From Gammaproteobacteria bacterium (GTDB lineage: Bacteria > Pseudomonadota > Gammaproteobacteria > Chromatiales > Chromatiaceae), in assembly GCA_030620735.1 (NCBI GenBank), contig JAUXDV010000145.1:1-5414 (forward strand): a DNA stretch of 5,414 nucleotides, given 5' to 3'. Under the pieces are notes generated by a model, which was not told the DNA's origin, ran no database searches, and was given only the letters and a program-made list of their open reading frames with translations. Shown here piece after piece: positions 1 through 5,414 of the stretch (the stretch's first letter is position 1; each line of letters starts with the position of its first letter). Position numbers and translations under genes: made by a program.

Positions 1-3000
1 CTCGCCATGGGTGAAAGCGCCCCAGGCCCATTGACTCCACTTCAATACAGAGAGCGCCAGCCATAATGCCCATGCCAGCATCAGCCAGCGATAGACAGAT
101 AACGGCAGAGAGATGATAGACGCCTGCGGCAGCTGGCCTCCTGACCTGTCCTGATACCAGTTCAACTCGGATGCGCTGGAGCCGTTTCCTGCGATCTGCA
201 TGCGGGGTACGCCCAACAGCCCCTGCTGCACCGCCCACAGCAGGCTGGATGCGCCGACGATCACCAGCAATGCCAGTGCTATCTGCAGCAGGTTGAAATA
301 CTTCATGCCGGTGGTGTCTATCTGTCTGCGATAGCCTAGCGCCAGCAATGCGCCCACCACCAGCAGCGCCGAAGCCGGTGAAACCTGCGTCAAACCGATA
401 CCCAGCAAAAACCAGCTGCCGGTTCCCAACGGCGTCCACTGCTTTAATCGACCCAGCACAATCGCAATAGCAATCAGCACCAGCAGTTCACCCCAGAAGA
501 GTACAGCAGGCCCGAGCGTTGGACCAAATGCAAACAGCGTCCAGCGATCTCCCGCCAGCTTGACCTTGATTCTTGCGTTGACACTTGGATGACCAAGATC
601 AACCTGTGGAGTCTCCCAGCCTGTGCTGATGCCTTCAGGCTCGCGCCATTTCAACACATATTGCTGCTCACCGGGATGCAGCGGCAGGGAGACCTTGCGC
701 TCCTCCTGGCGAATCGGCTGGCTGCGCCCGTCAATAATGACCGACTGCAGCTGCGCATGCTGCGGCAGAGTCATCTCGTAGCGCCCGCCCTGGCTGGCTC
801 TCACTTTCAGGCTCAGCTGCGTGTCCGCGGCTCTTTTCCCCGGGCTGACCGTCATATTGCTGCCCACCACCGTCAACAGAGTTCCGGGAACGCCTTCGGG
901 GCGGGTGATTTTCAAGGTCACTTCATCACCCAGCCATGGCAGATATTGCGGCAGCCAGTTGCCCTGCTGCTGATGATGGGCCGGCGCAATCCCCTCGCTG
1001 GTCACATGCCAGATTGGACTGACGTCCACCTTCCAGCGCTCGATCCATCCGCTGGATTGCGATGCAACCAGCGTGATTTTGTCACTCTGGAGCAGGCGTG
1101 ATGTCCAGCTGGTTGCACGCGCACCGGGCGACAGCGTAACCAGCACGCTGCTGTTTTTCACAGGAAAACCCTCTGTCACCACTGATTCTCCGGGCAGCAG
1201 GGGAATCTGCATCGATACCGGCACACCAGTCGGCGACAAGCGCGTGACACGCGTCTCCACCGACCATTCCATACCCAGTCTCAGGGTCCGCTCCACACGA
1301 ATAAACGGCGGCAGCACTCTGGGGGTCAGCTTGTTGTCGGCATTTTGCGTATCAGCCTTGAGTTCGCGGCTCAGCAGCAGTTGCTTATTGGGTACGCCCT
1401 GCGGGTTGACTCCTTCAACCGTCCACCCTTTTGCGCTGACCTCCAGTTTATGCGGCAATAGAGGCAGCGCCAGACTCAACTGTCTCTGATCCGGTATGCG
1501 GCCAATGATTTCCAGCTCATGTTTTCCCGCAGGTATCTGCATCCATTGTTGCCCGCCTGCACGCAGCAGTGGCGACGGCTCGCCGTCTATCCAGGCACTG
1601 ACAGCGACAAGCGCTCCCACAGGTACTGGCGCCGCACTCTCCTGCGCCGCATTGACGCGCATAAAGATGCTGAAATGATCATCCTGGATATCGAGACGCA
1701 TGTATGCAATATCGGCGCATTGCGGCACACACTGCGGCGGCTCGATCAAGCGCTGCTCAAGTTCCTGCAACAATTCGGATGAGGGGTAATCACCTGCCAT
1801 GGTATCCTGCATGCCGCCGAAACCAGCAACAATCATCATCACAACTGCGGCTGCACTGGCGGGACTCGACGCCCCTGATGATCCGCTGGTGCGCAGTCGA
1901 CCTCTCGCCCAGTCCACGAACAGCCATGCGAGAAACCCAACCAGCAGGATGCGCAAAAAATTGAGCATCATATTGAGTTTCGGCCCGGCCAGCAGCAACT
2001 GCATCTGTTGTGATTGAGTGACAGGACCATCCCACCTGAGGGTGATGCGGCGCCACTGCCAATCCGGCAGCCCCGGCCCCGTTTGCACCTGCGCATTTTT
2101 ATCCGGCAGCCACTGCTTCCTGATTTTCGACTTCGGCTCCCTGTAGCTCTGGATCGATGAAGCCAGGCCGCCAACGGCATCCTTTGCCATATTCGCCTTC
2201 CTTTTTATGACCATCTCCTGCGGCATTGGCGCAGGCGCATCGCTCATCTCCCGCATGGGCGACGGGGCCGGATAGTGAGGCGCCGTCAGTCGCAGCTGCG
2301 GATAGAGCCCGGTTCTTGCCTGATCTATGGCGAAGGGCAACACAATCAGCGCCAATACCACCAGGCCACCCAGCCATGCGCTGCGCAGCAGATACGCCAT
2401 TTTACCTTCGGTTATGACCCGGCTCAGCGCTGCCACGACCAGCAGGTAAAACCAGATCCCCCTTGGAGCGCCGGGTTCATGCCAGATCAGTCCCAGCGTT
2501 ATCAATGTGAGAGCAGCCCAGCGCCAGCCCCACAGTCTGCCGACGCCAAAAGCCACGATAAACACCACAAACAGGTCGTACAACGACCACTGTTTTAGCC
2601 ACGACGCATGCTCCACATCTACCCCGGATGTCGCCAGCAGACGCCAACCGGGCGGCAGATTCAGATCCGCAGACACCTGCTGCAAATCACGCCCCCAGCC
2701 TGTCACCGGGATCTCCCTGTTGTTGCTCAGTCGGCTCTCTGCATGCAGATCGATGGCGCCACGGCGCACCTCTACGCCGGGGCGATTTTCATCCATGCGG
2801 GTAATGAACTGCGGCTCTCCATTCAGTGTAACCCTTCCCAGCTCAATATCAGGATCAACAGACAAGCGCCAGCCGGAGGTCATTTTGCCCTGCAGCCTGT
2901 CCTGCATGGTGTACCCCTGTCCGGAAAAATCCAGCCACAGGGTTCGCTTGAGACGCAGATTATCCGGATCAGGGAGCGGATCACCGCGGCGGATGACTTT

Positions 3001-4014
3001 AATCTGCAGCGCCTCACCCGGTTTGAGCAGATAGGCCGGCAATTGCCGCCACTGCTGCGGCAAACGGGTCTGGCGCGGATCCACCTGCGTGCCATTGGCG
3101 ATCTCCACAAGGCGTACTTCCGGCCGGGCTTCAAAAGCCCACACCTCATCTTGCGGCCAGGGCGAAGCCTGCTCCGGCAGCGCAACCTGTTGCACATAAT
3201 CCGGGTTGTAGGCGTCCACCTCCAGCTGCCACTGCCCGGGCTTGACCTGTATGCGCAGTTTTCCATCAGAACCAAGTCTTGCAGGCAATTTGCCGCGCAC
3301 CTGCAGCGGCACAAAACCATCGAGCAGCGGGGCGCCAAGCACCACTTCACGCTGTTGACCCGAAACTTGCAATTGCATCAGCGTCGTCATCTCAAACGGG
3401 TGGCCGTCGCGCAGCTTGCGGGTAACCACCAGCGACAGCTTGTCCATCGGACGCTTTGCAACTGATTTATCTGTCGATGCCCCTAACCAGATCTGTCCAC
3501 CCTTGATCAAAGGGTATTTGATGTTTTTCCCGTTGAGCTCGAGCAACACAATGCCCGCTGTCTCAGGCAGGAGCAGTGACTCAGGCAGAGTATTCCATGC
3601 GTATTCACCCTCTATCTGATAACTCCCGGGCTCCAGCTTGACCGCCGGCAGAGCCTGCTGACCAAGCACAGCAACAGGGCTTCCGTCCACCCGCACATTT
3701 TCAGGCCATCTGCCAACACCGCCCGGCAGCAATACAACACCTTTCTTGTAGAGAGTGATCTTTTGCGTGAAGCGCCCGCCGCTGTCTGTAAGCTGCAGCT
3801 GCAAAGAGCCGGGCCAGATGCAATAACGCTCTTCACCCTGATAGGAGACGGGGCACGCCAGCTCCTTGTGTTCCCACAGCACCCAGTCAACCCATGGCCC
3901 AAGTTCTGCAGGGACATGCTGCCGGTAGTCGGGCGACGCCACTACAGCGTGTGAAAAAAACAGGAAAAAGAGTACCAGACCACGGATTAAATGACGCATT
4001 GGTTTATTGCCCAT
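1..4014 (-). CDS. Large duplicated multi-pass inner-membrane protein of unknown function, C-terminus off window
   Basis: The minus strand is open from an ATG at 4014-4012 to base 1 with no stop, giving 1338 residues and an unfinished C-terminus. I cannot name a function. Residues 1-26 form a signal peptide (MRHLIRG, a Leu/Phe core, likely cut after VVA26). A beta-rich periplasmic domain follows (27 to about 475), then about four membrane segments (481-563), a Pro/Met-rich linker (577-601), a QTGPGLPDWQWR stretch (644-655) and a segment at 684-702. A second export-like hydrophobic stretch (719-736) leads to a second beta-rich domain (742-1158), then membrane segments at about 1170-1188, 1199-1227, 1241-1262 and 1306-1325. 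Charged loops (R493/R498, R532/K538/R544, R704-R708, R1189/K1191, R1229/R1230) fit positive-inside topology with both large domains in the periplasm. The only cysteines are C54, C65, C762 and C766. The 4014 start is chosen over the in-frame ATG at 3999 because AGGTGA lies 10 bases upstream of it. I vaguely recall similar long hypothetical proteins in Proteobacteria, but this is unchecked. Confidence 0.9.
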   Translation of the reverse strand, partial: MGNKPMRHLIRGLVLFFLFFSHAVVASPDYRQHVPAELGPWVDWVLWEHKELACPVSYQGEERYCIWPGSLQLQLTDSGGRFTQKITLYKKGVVLLPGGVGRWPENVRVDGSPVAVLGQQALPAVKLEPGSYQIEGEYAWNTLPESLLLPETAGIVLLELNGKNIKYPLIKGGQIWLGASTDKSVAKRPMDKLSLVVTRKLRDGHPFEMTTLMQLQVSGQQREVVLGAPLLDGFVPLQVRGKLPARLGSDGKLRIQVKPGQWQLEVDAYNPDYVQQVALPEQASPWPQDEVWAFEARPEVRLVEIANGTQVDPRQTRLPQQWRQLPAYLLKPGEALQIKVIRRGDPLPDPDNLRLKRTLWLDFSGQGYTMQDRLQGKMTSGWRLSVDPDIELGRVTLNGEPQFITRMDENRPGVEVRRGAIDLHAESRLSNNREIPVTGWGRDLQQVSADLNLPPGWRLLATSGVDVEHASWLKQWSLYDLFVVFIVAFGVGRLWGWRWAALTLITLGLIWHEPGAPRGIWFYLLVVAALSRVITEGKMAYLLRSAWLGGLVVLALIVLPFAIDQARTGLYPQLRLTAPHYPAPSPMREMSDAPAPMPQEMVIKRKANMAKDAVGGLASSIQSYREPKSKIRKQWLPDKNAQVQTGPGLPDWQWRRITLRWDGPVTQSQQMQLLLAGPKLNMMLNFLRILLVGFLAWLFVDWARGRLRTSGSSGASSPASAAAVVMMIVAGFGGMQDTMAGDYPSSELLQELEQRLIEPPQCVPQCADIAYMRLDIQDDHFSIFMRVNAAQESAAPVPVGALVAVSAWIDGEPSPLLRAGGQQWMQIPAGKHELEIIGRIPDQRQLSLALPLLPHKLEVSAKGWTVEGVNPQGVPNKQLLLSRELKADTQNADNKLTPRVLPPFIRVERTLRLGMEWSVETRVTRLSPTGVPVSMQIPLLPGESVVTEGFPVKNSSVLVTLSPGARATSWTSRLLQSDKITLVASQSSGWIERWKVDVSPIWHVTSEGIAPAHHQQQGNWLPQYLPWLGDEVTLKITRPEGVPGTLLTVVGSNMTVSPGKRAADTQLSLKVRASQGGRYEMTLPQHAQLQSVIIDGRSQPIRQEERKVSLPLHPGEQQYVLKWREPEGISTGWETPQVDLGHPSVNARIKVKLAGDRWTLFAFGPTLGPAVLFWGELLVLIAIAIVLGRLKQWTPLGTGSWFLLGIGLTQVSPASALLVVGALLALGYRRQIDTTGMKYFNLLQIALALLVIVGASSLLWAVQQGLLGVPRMQIAGNGSSASELNWYQDRSGGQLPQASIISLPLSVYRWLMLAWALWLALSVLKWSQWAWGAFTHGE

Positions 4015-4024
4015 ATTGGATTGT

Positions 4025-4030
4025 TCACCT
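4025..4030 (-). promoter_or_regulatory. Ribosome binding site of the large membrane protein
   Basis: On the minus strand AGGTGA sits 10 bases before the ATG at 4014. The next in-frame ATG, at 3999, has no purine-rich sequence at a suitable distance. This site therefore decides the start and adds MGNKP before the second Met. Confidence 0.7.
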
Positions 4031-4032
4031 GT

Positions 4033-4062
4033 AGTGTAGCGCTTTTTCCAGCTGCGTCTCAA
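4033..4062 (-). promoter_or_regulatory. Possible sigma-70 promoter for the large membrane protein
   Basis: Read on the minus strand, TTGAGA (4062-4057, five of six matches to TTGACA) is followed after 18 bases by TACACT (4038-4033, four of six matches to TATAAT). It faces the membrane protein gene and would be its private promoter across the gap from the nitrilase. Against it, transcription would begin near 4026, inside the AGGTGA ribosome binding site, leaving almost no leader. A chance match or a different start point is quite possible. Confidence 0.28.
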
Positions 4063-4307
4063 TAAACAATACAAACCATGGAATACGCGATCCGCATGGA
4101 AATCTTTTGTTTTCTGCGCGTGTATTCAGTCTGTTCTGCGGTAAATTAAGAGAGTGGGACAAGCAACATCTACTAAACACAGGGGGAGTGTAAAGCGCCG
4201 CGGATTGTTTGAACGGGCTGATGCCGATACTGCGTGGCAGATTAAGGGCAGTCAGACAACCAAGCAGTGGAGATTTGACTTTGTGGAATTTTGACGTTGT
4301 TCCTTTG

Positions 4308-4336
4308 CAGATTTCCGATCATCTATAGCAAATCTG
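4308..4336. repeat. Inverted repeat, 7-bp arms
   Basis: CAGATTT at 4308-4314 is the exact reverse complement of AAATCTG at 4330-4336, with 15 bases between. An alternative pairing, TTTGC (4304-4308) with GCAAA (4328-4332), overlaps it. The spacing would suit a protein operator or a weak hairpin. It shares bases with the neighbouring inverted repeat, so both cannot fold at once. Arms this short can arise by chance. Confidence 0.4.
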
Positions 4337-4350
4337 AATGACTGTTCAGA
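4333..4350. repeat. Small hairpin, 6-bp arms
   Basis: TCTGAA at 4333-4338 pairs with TTCAGA at 4345-4350 around the six-base loop TGACTG. A second option pairs TGAATG (4335-4340) with CATTCA (4356-4361). It lies just outside the longer bulged hairpin. No function can be assigned. Confidence 0.4.
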
Positions 4351-4382
4351 GGAGACATTCAAATATCATCATTAACGATTGA

Positions 4383-4437
4383 GGTAACCGGCTACCGACC
4401 TTGTAGCGAAGCGGCAAGATTAGTAGTCCGGTTGACC
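4383..4437. repeat. Long imperfect hairpin with two bulged bases, 3' of the nitrilase
   Basis: The arms pair in four blocks: GGT (4383-4385) with ACC (4435-4437), AACCGG (4386-4391) with CCGGTT (4428-4433), CTAC (4392-4395) with GTAG (4423-4426), and CTTG (4400-4403) with CAAG (4415-4418). That makes 17 pairs, an 11-base end loop and one symmetric internal loop. The two single-base bulges, G4434 and T4427, are both on the plus strand, which is the non-coding strand of the nitrilase. The stem begins about 40 bases past the nitrilase stop. The shape resembles a folded integron attC site, but the flanks do not match the RYYYAAC and GTTRRRY core boxes. A mobile-element end or a structured 3' RNA are alternatives. 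Confidence 0.55.
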
Positions 4438-4459
4438 GATTTTAGATTTCATATTTATT

Positions 4460-4479
4460 TAAAGTGGGTATCCACTTTA
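4460..4479 (-). terminator. Probable terminator at the nitrilase stop codon
   Basis: TAAAGTGG (4460-4467) and CCACTTTA (4472-4479) form a perfect 8-bp stem with a four-base loop. On the minus strand the stem begins with the nitrilase TAA stop itself. The following RNA is AU-rich (AAAUAAAUAU) rather than a clean U-run, so termination may be weak. Because both flanks are AT-rich the stem could also act on plus-strand transcripts. It separates the nitrilase transcript from the membrane protein gene downstream. Confidence 0.5.
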
Positions 4480-5412
4480 TTTAAATTTAATCGGGCTTTG
4501 TGGTTGAGTATCAACACTGAGAGTAAAAATATCCGGTCTGGAATAATGCCCTGTAACATCAAGGTCTCGTTTTGATATACCAACACGTTTTGAGTCCACT
4601 TCTGCGAAAAGGATGCCTTTTTCCTTACGCATAGGACCCGCTACAATCTCTCCGCCCGGTGCGACTACTACAGAATCTCCAGGATTTATCCATTCTTCTG
4701 AAGCGGGGTACAAAGTTTCTCTATCCGGAAAGTCATTAGGGATATCACTATTTGTGATGGCAACGCCACTACATATAACCCAACAACGTCCCTCGCGGGC
4801 AATGTGCTGCATTGTTCCTAACCATTCGTCTCCGCTATCGTATGTGGGTGCCACATAAATTTCGACGCCCTGTGAATAGAGAGTGTACCTGGCTAAAGGC
4901 ATGTAATTTTCCCAACACAATAGTGTTCCAACTCTTCCTGCCGGGGTGTCTACAACATTTAGACCAGAGCCATCACCAAAGCCCCATACCATTCGTTCGG
5001 GGTTAGTCGGCATTAATTTTCGATGCCGATTTAGAATATCTCCTTCTTTTCCAATTATTACGACTGTGTTGTAAAGCGTTGCTTTGCTTAATGTGCTATC
5101 TCGCTCATTTAAGCCACAGACTATAGTGATTTTATTTTTCTTTGCAGAATCACAAAGGAGTTTGAGATCGCCGGCATCAATATCAACAGCACTATCCAAT
5201 AAACGAGAATGAAGATCCTCACTTGTTCCCCAGTCACTACCGGGACGTAGTCGCCATATCCACGCAGGATAACCTGAAATGTATGCCTCAGGAAAAACGA
5301 CTAACTCTGCGCCAGATGAAGCAGCTTGATCGATTAATTGAACAGCCTTTTCTATCGTCTTTTTTCGATCTAGTAAAACTGGAGATTCCTGAATAATTGC
5401 TATCTTAGTCAT
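4477..5412 (-). CDS. Nitrilase (carbon-nitrogen hydrolase superfamily)
   Basis: This complete 311-residue cytoplasmic enzyme most likely hydrolyses an organic nitrile to a carboxylic acid and ammonia. The triad is visible: E42 in FPEAYISGYP, K132 in HRKLMPTNPERMVWG, and nucleophile C166 in LLCWENYMPLARY. The CWENYMPL signature and the second glutamate E139 favour a true nitrilase over amidase or beta-ureidopropionase branches. Other typical stretches are APTYDSG (188-194), QHIAREG (202-208) and GHYSRPD (288-294), the last near the C-terminus. The length is at the short end for nitrilases, without the long C-terminal tail that some oligomeric ones carry. There is no signal peptide or membrane segment. 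The ATG lies two bases from the window edge, so the ribosome binding site and promoter are not visible, but MTKIAIIQESP is a normal first strand for the family. The gene is markedly AT-richer than its neighbour, which suggests transfer. The substrate (aliphatic, aromatic, arylacetonitrile or cyanide) cannot be told from sequence alone. Confidence 0.93.
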   Translation of the reverse strand: MTKIAIIQESPVLLDRKKTIEKAVQLIDQAASSGAELVVFPEAYISGYPAWIWRLRPGSDWGTSEDLHSRLLDSAVDIDAGDLKLLCDSAKKNKITIVCGLNERDSTLSKATLYNTVVIIGKEGDILNRHRKLMPTNPERMVWGFGDGSGLNVVDTPAGRVGTLLCWENYMPLARYTLYSQGVEIYVAPTYDSGDEWLGTMQHIAREGRCWVICSGVAITNSDIPNDFPDRETLYPASEEWINPGDSVVVAPGGEIVAGPMRKEKGILFAEVDSKRVGISKRDLDVTGHYSRPDIFTLSVDTQPQSPIKFK

Positions 5413-5414
5413 TT

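Larger units (their letters stand above)
4015..4476. other. Non-coding gap between the two genes
   Basis: These 462 bases hold no gene I can support. The part nearest the membrane protein (4015-4062) carries its ribosome binding site and a possible promoter. From about 4063 to 4300 I see no clear element; the only reading of note is a 46-codon plus-strand frame (GTG at 4154 to TGA at 4294) with no good ribosome binding site or recognisable motif. From 4304 to 4479 the sequence is dense in inverted repeats: CAGATTT/AAATCTG, TCTGAA/TTCAGA, a long bulged hairpin, and the terminator-like stem at the nitrilase stop. Both genes point the same way, but the gap argues against one tight operon. Confidence 0.75.

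Noticed and set aside
589..3954. Many open frames on the plus strand and in other minus frames, the longest at 2608-3465 plus
   Set aside because: They all lie inside the continuous 1338-codon minus-strand frame, which has a signal peptide, coherent membrane topology and a ribosome binding site. The overlapping translations show no domain-like pattern and are typical of GC-rich antisense frames.
4154..4294. A 46-codon plus-strand frame from GTG ending in RFDFVEF, considered as a small gene or a transposase remnant
   Set aside because: It has no properly spaced ribosome binding site, starts at GTG, and I could not match it to any family. Chance is sufficient.
4025..4318. A minus-strand frame of about 98 codons ending at the TGA at 4027-4025
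   Set aside because: It begins just after a TGA, has no usable start codon near its beginning and no recognisable protein character.
4432..4460. TTGACC followed after 17 bases by TTATTT, a possible plus-strand promoter
   Set aside because: It overlaps the bulged hairpin and would drive transcription antisense to the nitrilase. The second box is poor and the region is simply AT-rich.
4612..5006. Plus-strand frames inside the nitrilase
   Set aside because: They lie opposite a complete enzyme with its full catalytic triad and lack any supporting signal.
4477..5412. Membership of the nitrilase in a Nit1C-type cluster for cyanide use
   Set aside because: In that cluster a radical SAM gene and several others follow the nitrilase. 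Here a terminator and 462 bases of gap follow, then an unrelated membrane protein. Upstream genes are not visible, so this is not absolute.
1..5414. CRISPR arrays, tRNA or rRNA genes and insertion sequences
   Set aside because: I saw no regularly spaced repeats, no cloverleaf with a T-arm consensus and no transposase. The bulged hairpin does not fit a tRNA.

Overview
The window holds two genes, both on the minus strand, with a 462-base gap between them. Both run against a window edge. One translation dominates: the minus strand is open without a stop from 4014 to base 1. It encodes at least 1338 residues of a large, signal-peptide-bearing, multi-pass inner-membrane protein of unknown function. 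The other gene (5412 to 4477) is a complete 311-residue nitrilase of the carbon-nitrogen hydrolase superfamily, with the Glu-Lys-Cys triad in place.

The Sec-type signal peptide, the periplasmic beta-rich domains and the AGGTGA ribosome binding site point to a Gram-negative bacterium. Base composition and the look of the big protein suggest a proteobacterium, possibly a gammaproteobacterium, but this is inference with low confidence. The big gene is GC-rich (38 of 60 bases at 1201-1260). The nitrilase is clearly AT-richer (24 of 60 at 4501-4560, 27 of 60 at 5281-5340). The two genes therefore probably have different histories, and the gap may be the edge of an acquired segment.

Layout. 1-4014: the membrane protein, missing its C-terminus. 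4015-4476: non-coding. Its right-hand part, next to the big gene, carries that gene's ribosome binding site and a possible promoter. The part next to the nitrilase carries several inverted repeats, a long hairpin with two bulged bases, and a probable terminator at the nitrilase stop codon. 4477-5412: the nitrilase.

The main discovery candidate is the architecture of the big protein. It reads as a tandem duplication: each half has a hydrophobic export segment, a Cys pair, a long beta-rich periplasmic domain ending in a W-x-L motif, and then a membrane cluster with a GRL-x-x-W loop. The whole molecule has only four cysteines, in two pairs at equivalent places. The second candidate is the bulged hairpin just behind the nitrilase, which resembles an integron attC site in shape and position but not in core consensus. 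Nothing shows a functional link between the two genes.
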